NCBI RefSeq assembly: GCF_003987215.1
Contig: NZ_PIPW01000001.1
Coordinates: forward strand, 1,054,001 to 1,118,000
Direction: 5' to 3'
DNA length: 64,000 nucleotides
Origin: Pseudidiomarina halophila
Lineage (GTDB): Bacteria; Pseudomonadota; Gammaproteobacteria; Enterobacterales; Alteromonadaceae
Position 1 is the stretch's first letter. Every line of letters begins with the position of its first letter. Made by a program: the position numbers and the translations under genes. The notes beneath the pieces are model-generated. The model did not search any database. It was not told where the DNA came from and saw nothing but the letters and a program-made list of their open reading frames with translations. Positions 16,219-25,790 of the stretch are shown here, one piece after another.

Positions 16219-17265
16219 GTGAGCGATCAAAAACCTTCTTTGAGTTACAAAGATGCCGGTGTCGATATCGATGCAGGCAATGCCCTTGTTGACCGTATTA
16301 AAGGTGTCACCAAACGTACAAAGCGCCCCGAAGTCATGGGGTCGATTGGTGGTTTTGGCGCGCTCTGTGAGTTACCGACCAAATACAAGCAACCGGTTCT
16401 GGTTTCAGGCACTGATGGGGTCGGCACCAAGCTGCGCCTCGCCATTGACCTTGGCAAACATGACACTGTCGGTATCGATTTAGTTGCTATGTGCGTGAAC
16501 GACCTGATCGTGCAAGGTGCTGAGCCACTGTTTTTCCTGGACTATTACGCCACCGGTAAGCTCGATGTTGATGTTGCCGCAGATGTCGTAACAGGTATCG
16601 GTGAAGGCTGTGTGCAAGCAGGCTGCGCACTTATCGGTGGGGAAACCGCCGAGATGCCGGGAATGTACGAGCACGGTGATTACGATATCGCTGGTTTCTG
16701 CGTTGGTGTGGTCGAGAAAGAAGAAATTATTGACGGTAGTAAAGTCGCCCCTGGCGATGCGCTAGTGGCCTTAGCTTCCAGCGGTCCGCACTCCAATGGT
16801 TATTCGTTAGTGCGCAAAATTATCGAAGTCAGTGGCGTTGATGTAGCGACGGAAGAGCTAGACGGCAAACCTCTAGCGGATCATTTAATGGCTCCGACCC
16901 GGATCTATGTAAAGTCGGTACTTAAAGTACTGGAGCAGCACAGTGTGCATGCCATTTCGCACATCACTGGCGGCGGCTTCTGGGAAAATATCCCACGCGT
17001 ATTGCCAGCTGACGCCAAGGCCATCATCAGCGACAGTAGCTGGGAATGGCCTGCAGTATTTAACTGGCTACAGCACAACGGTAACGTCACGACCAAAGAA
17101 ATGTACCGCACCTTTAACTGCGGTGTCGGCCTGATCATGGCCTTGCCACAGTCACAGGCGGACGCGGTAGTCGAGTTGCTTCGTGAGCATGGTGAAGATG
17201 CCTGGGTCATTGGCGAAGTAGCAGCCCGCCAGGCCGATGAAGCACAGGTAGAAATCGTCGAATGA
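16219..17265 (+). CDS. purM: Phosphoribosylformylglycinamidine cyclo-ligase
   Basis: PurM closes the imidazole ring to give AIR in de novo purine synthesis. The 348-aa protein has the expected [13 protein letters not shown] start, [13 protein letters not shown], the [13 protein letters not shown] loop near 65-78, [11 protein letters not shown] near 140 and the C-terminal [13 protein letters not shown]. The GTG start at 16219 has GAGGA 8 nt upstream. The stop overlaps purN by 4 nt, the usual purMN operon. Confidence 0.97.
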   Translation: MSDQKPSLSYKDAGVDIDAGNALVDRIKGVTKRTKRPEVMGSIGGFGALCELPTKYKQPVLVSGTDGVGTKLRLAIDLGKHDTVGIDLVAMCVNDLIVQGAEPLFFLDYYATGKLDVDVAADVVTGIGEGCVQAGCALIGGETAEMPGMYEHGDYDIAGFCVGVVEKEEIIDGSKVAPGDALVALASSGPHSNGYSLVRKIIEVSGVDVATEELDGKPLADHLMAPTRIYVKSVLKVLEQHSVHAISHITGGGFWENIPRVLPADAKAIISDSSWEWPAVFNWLQHNGNVTTKEMYRTFNCGVGLIMALPQSQADAVVELLREHGEDAWVIGEVAARQADEAQVEIVE

Positions 17266-17900
17266 AACGAATTGTCGTACTGATTAGTGGCTCAGGCACG
17301 AACATGCAAGCCATTGTTGAGGCGTGCCAGACGGATCGCATTGACGGCGAAGTTGTCGCTGTGATCAGTAACAAAGCTGATGTTGGCGGTCTGGAAAAAG
17401 CCGCCAACGCGAATATCCCGACAGCGGTTTTGTCGCACCGGGAGTTTGACAGCCGTGAAGCGTACGATGCCGAACTGTTAAAGCTAGTCGATAGCTTTAC
17501 CCCTGACATTGTCGTTCTGGCGGGTTTCATGCGTATTTTAACGCCGGAGTTTGCCCAGCATTACCATGGTCGCATGCTCAATATTCACCCGTCATTACTG
17601 CCTAAGTATCGTGGTATCAACACCCATCAACGGGCGTTAGACAATGGTGATACAGAGCATGGCGTCTCGGTGCATTTCGTAACTGAAGAACTCGACGGTG
17701 GCCCGGTGATACTGCAAGCGGTGATTCCGGTATTCCCGGAAGACACGGCAGCCGACCTGCAGCAACGGGTACACAGTCAGGAACACCGGATTTACCCATT
17801 AGTGGTGCAATGGCTTTGCTCTGAGCGATTAAAACTTACTGACAAGGGTGCTGTGCTTGATGGCAACCTTTTAGGCCCGCAAGGCTACGCCCCAGACTAA
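17262..17900 (+). CDS. purN: Phosphoribosylglycinamide formyltransferase
   Basis: PurN transfers a formyl group from 10-formyltetrahydrofolate to GAR. The 212-aa protein carries the phosphate-binding [10 protein letters not shown] near 9-18 and the catalytic triad Asn107, His109 and Asp145 ([23 protein letters not shown]), one residue offset from E. coli Asn106/His108/Asp144. Its start overlaps the purM stop (ATGA). Its stop overlaps that of the convergent DUF3108 gene. Confidence 0.97.
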   Translation: MKRIVVLISGSGTNMQAIVEACQTDRIDGEVVAVISNKADVGGLEKAANANIPTAVLSHREFDSREAYDAELLKLVDSFTPDIVVLAGFMRILTPEFAQHYHGRMLNIHPSLLPKYRGINTHQRALDNGDTEHGVSVHFVTEELDGGPVILQAVIPVFPEDTAADLQQRVHSQEHRIYPLVVQWLCSERLKLTDKGAVLDGNLLGPQGYAPD

Positions 17901-18601
17901 TCAAGAGTTTCAAGCAATAAGGTGGCGACCTCGTCACCTTCTTTGCGTTGCTGCATTTTTACCAGCACATAGTCCAGCTCAGGCGCGAACCAGTAATCGG
18001 TTTCACGTTTGTTGGTCTTGCGTACGCGCTTCACTTTCAGCGCTTCCACTTCACCGTAAGGTAAGTTCAGCACCTCAAGCTCGCCCCGCGCAAAACGTTG
18101 TTCATCATACTCACCTTTATCATCGACAATGCGATAACTGAATTCATCCGCATCACTGTGTTGCAAGTCATAGCGCAATTGTTCCAGCATACTGGCTTCA
18201 TCCAGCAATGCGTCATGCCAGGTGATTGGCAAAGGCGCTTCCGCCGTTACCTCAATAACTTGTTCGCTGGCGTCATCAAACCGCACAGAAATACTCTTAT
18301 TACTGCCGGTGCCACTGCGCTTAAAACGGAACTCTATGGGTTCAATCCAGCCGTCAACAAACTCAAACCTGGAATCATAGCGACGCACGTCCGAGAGAAA
18401 CAAAAACGAGATCTCTGTTTCATTCTGCAACAAGTAAATGCCGTCCTCTTGTTGGGTCAGTTTACGCGTTGCCTCGCCATAATTTGAACCACCCCGCTGA
18501 ACCTCGTAACGCGCATCATAAGTATCTAATTCTGCACCAAATACGGGCGCTATGAGCAACCCTGCGAGGGGCACTGCCAGCCAATGGACTACTGCTTTCA
18601 T
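17897..18601 (-). CDS. DUF3108 secreted/periplasmic protein
   Basis: This 234-aa protein has a signal peptide (residues 1 to about 22, ending VFGA) followed by ELDTYDARYEVQRGGSNYGEATRKL and a beta-rich body with KVKRVRKTNKRETDYWFAPELDYVLVKM near the end. This pattern (outward-facing beta sheet, RETxxWFAPELxYxxVK) is DUF3108, often found next to purMN in gammaproteobacteria. Function is not established. Its stop overlaps the purN stop (17897-17900). Confidence 0.8.
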   Translation of the reverse strand: MKAVVHWLAVPLAGLLIAPVFGAELDTYDARYEVQRGGSNYGEATRKLTQQEDGIYLLQNETEISFLFLSDVRRYDSRFEFVDGWIEPIEFRFKRSGTGSNKSISVRFDDASEQVIEVTAEAPLPITWHDALLDEASMLEQLRYDLQHSDADEFSYRIVDDKGEYDEQRFARGELEVLNLPYGEVEALKVKRVRKTNKRETDYWFAPELDYVLVKMQQRKEGDEVATLLLETLD

Positions 18602-18728
18602 GACATCTCCTGTGCTTTATTTCTGAGCGAAAAAGTGATCGCTTACCTCAATCTGACCTTATACCAGTTAAAAAGTGCAATATCGCTTGAAAATCTAACG
18701 CAAATTGTCTAACCTCAAAGGATAACTT

Positions 18729-18745
18729 TACTGGTCAGACCTCTA
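18729..18745. promoter_or_regulatory. FadR-like operator upstream of fadE
   Basis: TACTGGTCAGACCTCTA contains the core CTGGT-C-N-G-ACC of the E. coli FadR consensus (CTGGTCnGACCAG), with a weaker right half. It ends 22 bp before the fadE start codon, where a bound repressor would block transcription. FadR control of fatty acid degradation fits the gene; no fadR gene is in the window. Confidence 0.55.
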
Positions 18746-18767
18746 ACCACAACGACGGAGTATCATT

Positions 18768-21224
18768 ATGAGTGTCGCCTTATGGATCATCGCCACCCTG
18801 CTTGTTTTCGGTGGCCTGCTTTACTACCGCACTTCGTTGCTGGTCACTAGCCTTGGGTTAGTTGGCATGTTTGCTATCGGTAGCTTGTTCGACATCGTCG
18901 GACCGGTTCTATGGATCGTGTTAGCCCTTATTCTGTTGCCTTTAAACATTACCCCATTTCGTCGTCGTGTGTTGAGTAAATCATTACTTAACATGTACCG
19001 CAAAGTTATGCCGGAAATTTCCGAGACCGAAAAAGACGCCATCGACGCCGGTACCACCTGGTGGGAAGGTGAACTGTTCCGTGGCGCACCAAACTGGAAA
19101 AACTTGCACAGCATTCAGAAAGCCGAGCTGAGCGCTGAAGAACAAGCGTTTTTGGATGGCCCTGCTGAAGAAGTCTGCAAAATGCTGGACGACTGGGAAG
19201 CAACCCATGAGCTTGCGGATATGCCGGAAGAAGTCTGGCAGTTTCTGAAAGACAATAAATTCTTCGCCATGATCATCAAGAAAAAGTACGGTGGTCTGGA
19301 GTTTTCAGCCTACGCCCAATCACGCGTTCTACAGAAGCTCTCTGGCGTCAGCACCATCCTGGCAAGTACCGTTGGTGTACCTAACTCATTAGGTCCCGGC
19401 GAACTGTTGCAACTCTATGGTACTGACCAGCAGAAAGATTACTACTTACCACGTCTGGCGACTGGTGAAGAAGTCCCCTGTTTTGCGTTAACCAGCCCGG
19501 AAGCCGGTTCAGATGCAGGCTCAATTCCCGACACTGGTATTGTCTGTAAGGGCGAATGGGAAGGCAAAGAAGTTGTCGGTATCCGGCTTAACTTCAACAA
19601 GCGTTATATTACCCTCGCCCCTGTTGCGACAGTTATTGGTCTGGCATTTAAAATGTACGACCCTGAGCACCTGCTCGGTGACAAAGAATCACTGGGTATC
19701 ACTGCCGCGCTGATTCCACGCGATACCAAAGGCGTTGATATTGGCCGTCGTCATTTCCCGCTTAATGTGCCATTCCAGAATGGCCCTATTCATGGTGAAG
19801 ACGTGTTCGTACCGCTTGATTTCATTATTGGTGGTGCAGATATGGCCGGTAAAGGCTGGCGTATGCTGGTTGAGTGCCTGTCCGTCGGCCGCGCCATTAC
19901 CTTGCCATCTAACAGTGCTGGCGGTGTGAAATCTATCGCCCTCGCCACCGGTGCATATGCCTATATCCGTCGCCAGTTCAAATTGCCTGTGGGCAAAATG
20001 GAAGGTGTGCAGGAAGCCATGGCCCGTATCGGCGGTAACGCCTATCTGATGGACGCGGTGACTACTTTGTCGACCAAAGGTATCGACCTGGGCGAGAAGC
20101 CATCGGTAATTTCTGCCATTGCCAAGTATCACATGACGGAGAAGCTCCGCGAGAGCATGGACGACGCCATGGACATTCATGGCGGTAAAGGTATTTGCTT
20201 AGGTCCGAACAACTATCTCGGCCGCGGGTATCAGGGTGTGCCTGTAGCTATTACTGTGGAAGGTGCGAATATTCTTACCCGCAGCTTGATGATCTACGGT
20301 CAGGGCGCGATTCGCTGCCACCCTTATGTCCTGGAAGAAATGTTGTCTTCTGCCGAGCATAATGCTGAAGGCCTGAAACGCTTTGATAAAGCCATTTTCG
20401 GTCACATTGGCTTTGCCATGAGCAACTTTGTGCGCTCTCTGGCACTTGGCCTGGGTGGGCATCATTTAAGTAGTACGCCCTACACTGACAGCACTAAACA
20501 GTATTACAAACAGATGAACCGTTTCAGTGCCAACCTGGCCTTGTTGTCTGACGTTGCCATGGGAGTTCTTGGTGGTTCATTGAAGCGTAAACAGCGTATT
20601 TCAGCGCGTTTAGGCGACATGCTGAGCTATCTTTATATCGGTTCGGCAACCCTGAAGCGCTTTGCCGACGAAGGTCGTCAACACGACGACTTACCGCTGC
20701 TCCACTGGGCGATGCAAGACAGCTTGTACAAGCTCCAGGAAGCGCAACTGGCGCTACTTGATAACTTTGGTTTTGTTGGTAAAGCCATGCGCGTCATCAT
20801 GTACCCGTTCGGTCGCTTCGTAAAACGTCCATCGGATCGTTTGGATAGCAAAGTCGCGAAGATCTTACTGAAGCCGAACGCCAGTCGTGAACGCCTTGGT
20901 AAAGGGCAATTCCTGTCACCGGAAGGCCAGTTTGGTTATCTGGAACAGACTTTGCGCGACATCATCGAAGCTGAGGCATTGCATGACCGTGTTCAGCGTG
21001 CTGCGAATGAACGTATGCCGTTTATCTTTTTGAATAAAGTGGCAGAAATCGGTAAAGAATTAGGCGTACTAAGCGATGACGAAGTCGCCCTGCTTGAGCG
21101 TGCCGAAGAAGGTCGTCTGCGCGTGATTAACGTTGATGATTTTGCCCATGAAGAACTCATGGCAGGTAAAGCTGCGCACCAATGGGCGGTAAAAAATCTC
21201 TGTAACGATTCAGACAAAGCTTAA
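18768..21224 (+). CDS. fadE: Acyl-CoA dehydrogenase, FadE type
   Basis: FadE catalyses the first FAD-dependent step of fatty acid beta-oxidation. The product has 818 aa, close to the 814 aa of E. coli FadE and much longer than typical 380-aa acyl-CoA dehydrogenases. Two hydrophobic helices lie at residues 3-20 and 23-62. The dehydrogenase core follows: [19 protein letters not shown] near 235-255, [21 protein letters not shown] near 365 and [18 protein letters not shown] near 473, then the FadE-specific C-terminal extension. A FadR-like operator precedes it and a strong palindromic terminator follows. Confidence 0.95.
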   Translation: MSVALWIIATLLVFGGLLYYRTSLLVTSLGLVGMFAIGSLFDIVGPVLWIVLALILLPLNITPFRRRVLSKSLLNMYRKVMPEISETEKDAIDAGTTWWEGELFRGAPNWKNLHSIQKAELSAEEQAFLDGPAEEVCKMLDDWEATHELADMPEEVWQFLKDNKFFAMIIKKKYGGLEFSAYAQSRVLQKLSGVSTILASTVGVPNSLGPGELLQLYGTDQQKDYYLPRLATGEEVPCFALTSPEAGSDAGSIPDTGIVCKGEWEGKEVVGIRLNFNKRYITLAPVATVIGLAFKMYDPEHLLGDKESLGITAALIPRDTKGVDIGRRHFPLNVPFQNGPIHGEDVFVPLDFIIGGADMAGKGWRMLVECLSVGRAITLPSNSAGGVKSIALATGAYAYIRRQFKLPVGKMEGVQEAMARIGGNAYLMDAVTTLSTKGIDLGEKPSVISAIAKYHMTEKLRESMDDAMDIHGGKGICLGPNNYLGRGYQGVPVAITVEGANILTRSLMIYGQGAIRCHPYVLEEMLSSAEHNAEGLKRFDKAIFGHIGFAMSNFVRSLALGLGGHHLSSTPYTDSTKQYYKQMNRFSANLALLSDVAMGVLGGSLKRKQRISARLGDMLSYLYIGSATLKRFADEGRQHDDLPLLHWAMQDSLYKLQEAQLALLDNFGFVGKAMRVIMYPFGRFVKRPSDRLDSKVAKILLKPNASRERLGKGQFLSPEGQFGYLEQTLRDIIEAEALHDRVQRAANERMPFIFLNKVAEIGKELGVLSDDEVALLERAEEGRLRVINVDDFAHEELMAGKAAHQWAVKNLCNDSDKA

Positions 21225-21248
21225 CCGCTGAAGCTATTGAAAAGTAAA

Positions 21249-21274
21249 ACGGCGCCAATTGGCGCCGTTTTTTA
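21249..21274. terminator. Bidirectional terminator between fadE and the peroxiredoxin gene
   Basis: A perfect palindrome of 22 nt (21249-21270), with arms AACGGCGCCAA and TTGGCGCCGTT, is flanked by an A-rich left side and a T-run on the right. It can serve both the fadE transcript and the convergent peroxiredoxin transcript. Confidence 0.88.
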
Positions 21275-21290
21275 TTGTATACACCGAAGA

Positions 21291-21923
21291 CTAATCTTTA
21301 ACGCTAGTGAAGCGCAAGTAAGGTTTCACCGTTTTGAAACCTTGTGGAAATTTCTTCTCTGCGTCAGCCATAGAAACCGTCGGTGGAATGATCACATCAC
21401 CGCCAAGCTCCCAATCCGCCGGCGTCGCTACGCCATGCTTATCACCTGTCTGGAGCGCATCGATGACGCGTAAGATCTCAGCAAAGTTACGACCAACACT
21501 CATTGGATAGGTCATGGTTAAACGGATTTTATGATTCGGGTCGATAATAAACACCGAACGAACCGCTGCAGTTTCACTTTCACCTGCATGAATCATCTCG
21601 TACAACTCAGCAACTTTCTTGTCTTTGTCAGCCACAATCGGAAACTTCAATGACGTATTCTGAGTCTCGTTGATGTCGTTGATCCAACCTTTATGCTCTT
21701 CTACCGTATCCGTCGACAAACCTAACGGTTTTACCCCGCGCTTAGCGAACTCGTCGGTTAATTGCGCGGTACGTCCCATTTCAGTGGTGCAAACAGGGGT
21801 ATAGTCCGCCGGGTGGCTGAAGAAAAACACCCATGAACCTTTTGCCCAGTCATGAAAATTGATCGTGCCCTCGGTGGTTTCGATATCGAAATCCGGGGCG
21901 ATATCACCAATACGTAATCCCAT
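21291..21923 (-). CDS. 1-Cys peroxiredoxin (Prx6 class)
   Basis: The 210-aa product reduces peroxides using the peroxidatic Cys45 in ADYTPVCTTEMG. The C-terminal extension with DWELGGDVIIPPTVSMADAEKKFP and YLRF is the mark of the Prx6 group, in which no resolving cysteine is needed. GAGAGG precedes the ATG. It lies just downstream of a persulfide-dioxygenase-like gene (32-nt gap), so both are probably co-expressed in sulfur or oxidative stress. Confidence 0.93.
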   Translation of the reverse strand: MGLRIGDIAPDFDIETTEGTINFHDWAKGSWVFFFSHPADYTPVCTTEMGRTAQLTDEFAKRGVKPLGLSTDTVEEHKGWINDINETQNTSLKFPIVADKDKKVAELYEMIHAGESETAAVRSVFIIDPNHKIRLTMTYPMSVGRNFAEILRVIDALQTGDKHGVATPADWELGGDVIIPPTVSMADAEKKFPQGFKTVKPYLRFTSVKD

Positions 21924-21955
21924 TTCTAATACCTCTCTGTTAAAAATTCATTTAC

Positions 21956-22852
21956 TTAAAACTTATTCGCCGGAATCTTAAAGTAACGATGACCGTCCGC
22001 TTCAGGTTCAGGCAATTTTCCTGCCCGCAAGTTCACTTGCAGTGCGTGTAACATACGATCGGGTAATGCCAATGTTGCGTCGCGCTCATCACGTCGCTTC
22101 CGGTACTCACTCTCACTGACATCACCAGCTAAATGAATATTCTCTCGTTTGTGTTCAGCAACGGTCGCCTCCCACCGTGGTTCACGACCATCTTTACCAT
22201 AGTCGTGACCGATAAATAGCCGTGTTTCATCGGGCAGTGTCAAAATACGCTTCAAGGTTGTCCAAAGTTCAGCTGACGAGCCACCGGGGAAATCCGCCCT
22301 CGAGGTACCGCTGTCAGGATACATAAAGGTATCGTGAACGAATGCCGCATCTCCTACCAGGTAGGTTATCGAACCGAGGGTATGACCAGGTGACAGCCAG
22401 ACGTTTACCTCGAGCTTGCCAAGCTTAAAACTATCGCCTTCTTTAAACAGGTAATCAAAATCATCTTCAGGTTTGAACGTATCAGGAAGATTGTAGTACT
22501 CACTCCATAATTCTGCGATCTCACTTACCTTGTCACCAATGGCGTTGGGCGCCTGCGTCTGTTGCTTGAGATAGCATGAAGCCATCAGATGATCCGCATG
22601 CGGGTGGGTGTCCAGCACCCAGGTAATCTTCAGACCCTGTTCTTTGGCAAGTGCCATGACCTGATCGGCACTGGAAAAGTCGGTTCGCGCCGAGCGAGGA
22701 TCAAAATTCTGAACCACATCAATAAGTGCAGCTTCCCGCGTCTCAGGATCCGCCACGATATATTGAATCGAGCCTGTATCGGCTTCGTAAACACCCCATA
22801 CATCGGGTGAACCATTACCGGTTGACGGACTATGTCTTACAATGTTTCTCAT
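21956..22852 (-). CDS. ETHE1/Blh-like metallo-beta-lactamase-fold persulfide dioxygenase
   Basis: This 298-aa protein shows the HxHxDH motif (THPHADHL: His83, His85, Asp87, His88), LSPGHTLGSITYLVG near 153-167, and DTFMYPDSGTSRADFPGG near 174-191. The GTSRADF box separates persulfide dioxygenases from glyoxalase II. It would oxidise glutathione persulfide to sulfite at a mononuclear iron. AAGGAGGTCAC before the ATG is a near-perfect ribosome site. It is upstream of the peroxiredoxin gene on the same strand. A thiolesterase role cannot be excluded. Confidence 0.82.
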   Translation of the reverse strand: MRNIVRHSPSTGNGSPDVWGVYEADTGSIQYIVADPETREAALIDVVQNFDPRSARTDFSSADQVMALAKEQGLKITWVLDTHPHADHLMASCYLKQQTQAPNAIGDKVSEIAELWSEYYNLPDTFKPEDDFDYLFKEGDSFKLGKLEVNVWLSPGHTLGSITYLVGDAAFVHDTFMYPDSGTSRADFPGGSSAELWTTLKRILTLPDETRLFIGHDYGKDGREPRWEATVAEHKRENIHLAGDVSESEYRKRRDERDATLALPDRMLHALQVNLRAGKLPEPEADGHRYFKIPANKF

Positions 22853-23040
22853 GTGACCTCCTTATTTCGCCTTTATCTAAAATAACGGCTCTGCTACTTC
22901 AGATCAAGTTGCGCCGTTCGATTAACGCGACGGGGTATTTAAGGAGCGCGCTGCTGCCTTCCAGCAGCGGTGAGTCCGTCATATTTTTAGTGTACAATCG
23001 CTCGCTTTGACAAAAACAACATCCGCAGGAGCAGGATCGC

Positions 23041-24600
23041 ATGAGCAAAGCGAACTCTACCGCCCCAAAACGTGGCGCTTTTACTCGATTTCTGGACACC
23101 GTAGAGTGGCTAGGTAACTTACTTCCACACCCCATTACCCTATTCGCATTGTTTGCGTTGGGTGTCATTGTGGCCAGTGGCATCGCTGCCTATTTTGGTC
23201 TGAGCGCACAGGATCCGCGCCCGGGCGGCGAAGTTATCGAAGTGGTTAGCCTGTTTAATGCTGAGGGCTTGCAACGCATAGTTACCGGACTGGTAACCAA
23301 CTTCACCGGCTTTACCCCACTGGGCACCGTACTGGTGGCGTTGCTCGGTGTTGGTATCGCCGAGCGTTCAGGTTTGCTTTCGGCTGCCATGCGCGGCCTG
23401 GTCATGAATGCTCACCCGCGGGTAGTAACCCTCGCCGTAGTATTTGCCGGGGTCATCTCCAATACCGCGTCAGAACTTGGCTATGTAGTGCTGGTACCGC
23501 TCTCGGCAATGATCTTTCACTCGCTTGGCCGCCATCCACTGGCGGGTCTTGCGGCAGCTTTCTCCGGCGTGTCTGCCGGTTACAGCGCCAACCTGCTAAT
23601 TGGTACTGTGGACCCGCTGTTAGCCGGTATCACCACCAAAGCAGCTAACCTGATTGATCCTGAATATTATGTAGGTCCGGAAGCGAACTGGTGGTTTATG
23701 ATCGTGTCCACCTTCTTAATCGCCGCCATGGGTACTTTTGTTACCGAAAAAATTGTCGAGCCTAAGTTGGGCAAATATAACCCTGAAGAAGCCAGCATTA
23801 ATCTGAGCGACCAAAAGGTAGAGGCGCTGACGCCGGTTGAAAAGAAAGGCCTCAAAGGCGCTGGGTTAAGCTTCCTGCTGCTGGGCATTCTACTTGCATT
23901 TACCATAGTTCCGGAATGGGGCATCTTACGGCACCCGGAGACCGGCGAAGTTGCTGGCTCGCCTTTCCTGCGCGGGATCGTCGCCTTCATCTTTATAACC
24001 TTTGCTATTCCCGGCTATGTGTACGGTCGCATCACCAAGGTCATGCGTAGCGATCGTGATGTTATTGATGCCATGTCCGAATCCATGAGTACCCTTGGTA
24101 TGTATATTGTGCTCGTGTTCTTTGCGGCGCAGTTCGTGGCATTCTTCGGCTGGACCAATTTTGGCAGCATTTTCGCCATTAAAGGCGCACAATTTCTGCA
24201 GGAAGTTGGCCTGACTGGGCCGTCGGTATTTCTGCTGTTCATTTTGATGTGTGCTTTTGTCAATTTGATGCTCGGCTCGGCTTCAGCTCAGTGGGCCATC
24301 ACAGCACCTATTTTTGTGCCAATGCTAATGCTGATTGGCTATGCACCTGAAGTTATTCAGGCTGCTTACCGGATCGGCGACTCGGTCACCAATATTATTA
24401 CGCCGATGATGAGTTACTTTGGTCTGATCTTAGCCGTTGCCGCAAGGTACAAGAAGGATATAGGTATAGGCACTCTGATCGCGACCATGTTGCCTTACAG
24501 CATCTTCTTCCTGATTGGCTGGACCATCTTATTCTTTATCTGGGTTTTCGGTATGGATATGCCGGTGGGGGTTGCCACGCCGACCTACTACACCCCGTAA
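23041..24600 (+). CDS. AbgT-family transporter (first copy)
   Basis: This 519-aa inner membrane protein starts with a soluble segment and then LDTVEWLGNLLPHPITLFALFAL, typical of AbgT proteins. Family segments include [75 protein letters not shown] and YRIGDSVTNIITPMMSYF. The family moves p-aminobenzoyl-glutamate (AbgT) or exports folate-pathway drugs (MtrF). AGGAGCAGG precedes the start. Its 3' end overlaps the convergent Bcr gene by 13 nt. A paralogue lies at 31088. Confidence 0.92.
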   Translation: MSKANSTAPKRGAFTRFLDTVEWLGNLLPHPITLFALFALGVIVASGIAAYFGLSAQDPRPGGEVIEVVSLFNAEGLQRIVTGLVTNFTGFTPLGTVLVALLGVGIAERSGLLSAAMRGLVMNAHPRVVTLAVVFAGVISNTASELGYVVLVPLSAMIFHSLGRHPLAGLAAAFSGVSAGYSANLLIGTVDPLLAGITTKAANLIDPEYYVGPEANWWFMIVSTFLIAAMGTFVTEKIVEPKLGKYNPEEASINLSDQKVEALTPVEKKGLKGAGLSFLLLGILLAFTIVPEWGILRHPETGEVAGSPFLRGIVAFIFITFAIPGYVYGRITKVMRSDRDVIDAMSESMSTLGMYIVLVFFAAQFVAFFGWTNFGSIFAIKGAQFLQEVGLTGPSVFLLFILMCAFVNLMLGSASAQWAITAPIFVPMLMLIGYAPEVIQAAYRIGDSVTNIITPMMSYFGLILAVAARYKKDIGIGTLIATMLPYSIFFLIGWTILFFIWVFGMDMPVGVATPTYYTP

Positions 24601-25790
24601 GTTTCGGGGCGACGGAGAATGCGGTACAGCGCGGTAGCGGTGAGACCGCAGGCACCGATCACGTAGAGCATGCCTAGCGGTGTGATGTGGCCGACCACAT
24701 TGACGACGGCGGAGATGATGCCTGCAATCAGGAATTGCAGGCTGCCGGTGACTGCAGACGCAGAACCCGCGCGTTCCTGTTGCTCGGCAAGGGCACCGGC
24801 CATTGCATTAGGAAACACCATACCGAGCGTACTAACGTAGGCGAATACAATAAACAGCACCATCCAGAAATTGGCATTGAGGGTGGCAAACACAATGGTA
24901 GTGAGCGAGATCAGCGCCAGCACTGGCAGTGATTTATTTAAGATTTTGCGGGCATCACGCCGGCGTAACAGCCAGGCATTAAATTGTGCCATACCGATAA
25001 TGCCAATGGCATTGAGGCCAAAGAGCCAGCTATAGTGGGTTGGATTTAGCCCGAAATGGTCGATAAATACCAGCGGTGAACCGGTGATATAGGCAAACAG
25101 CCCCGATTGCGCAATACCGCCTGCTAACGAATAACGTAAGAAGCCGCGGTCGCGCAACACATCCCAGTAAATCGGCAAACTGCGCCGCATCCGCACCGCG
25201 CCATTGAAACTGCGCGTCTCAGGTAGTCGCACGTGCACGATCGCCATACAAGCTACAGCAAGTGCCGCGACAATAATAAATATTGCCTGCCAGCCGAACG
25301 CCTTGGTTACGTAGGCTCCCGCCAGTGGCGCTAATATTGGCGCAATTCCCATCACCAGGATCAGAAACGAAAACACCTGGGCCGATGCCTGCGGGGTGTA
25401 CAGATCGCGCACCATTGCCCGTGCAATAACTAAGCCGGCACACGAACCTATGGCCTGGAAAAAGCGTAAAACAATCAGGCTTTCAAGGTTGGGAGCATAA
25501 GCACAGGCCAGTGACGATACGATGTAGATGGTTAAACCAAAATACAACGGCGGCTTGCGCCCCCATTTGTCTGAGGCCGTGCCATATAACAGTTGGCCGA
25601 TGAAAAGCCCGAGGAAAAATGAAGTGAGCGATAACTCGACGCGATTCGATTCGGTACTGTAACTTGCCGCAATATCGCCAAATGCCGGCAAATACATATC
25701 AATTGAGAGTGGCCCAAACATGGTAAGCAAGGCCAACACCACAACGGTTAAATCGAATCTCGCTTTATCAGATACCGGTAACTGTGTCAT
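24588..25790 (-). CDS. Bcr/CflA-family MFS drug exporter
   Basis: The 400-aa protein has 12 predicted helices. The family-specific start LLTMFGPLSIDMYLPAFGDIA, the motif A loop YGTASDKWGRKPPLYFGL near 68-85, and IGSCAGLVIARAMVRDLY near 113-130 identify Bcr/CflA proton-driven multidrug efflux. The start codon overlaps the stop of the upstream 5'-nucleotidase gene (25787-25790), so it belongs to a three-gene operon. Substrate unknown. Confidence 0.92.
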   Translation of the reverse strand: MTQLPVSDKARFDLTVVVLALLTMFGPLSIDMYLPAFGDIAASYSTESNRVELSLTSFFLGLFIGQLLYGTASDKWGRKPPLYFGLTIYIVSSLACAYAPNLESLIVLRFFQAIGSCAGLVIARAMVRDLYTPQASAQVFSFLILVMGIAPILAPLAGAYVTKAFGWQAIFIIVAALAVACMAIVHVRLPETRSFNGAVRMRRSLPIYWDVLRDRGFLRYSLAGGIAQSGLFAYITGSPLVFIDHFGLNPTHYSWLFGLNAIGIIGMAQFNAWLLRRRDARKILNKSLPVLALISLTTIVFATLNANFWMVLFIVFAYVSTLGMVFPNAMAGALAEQQERAGSASAVTGSLQFLIAGIISAVVNVVGHITPLGMLYVIGACGLTATALYRILRRPETYGV

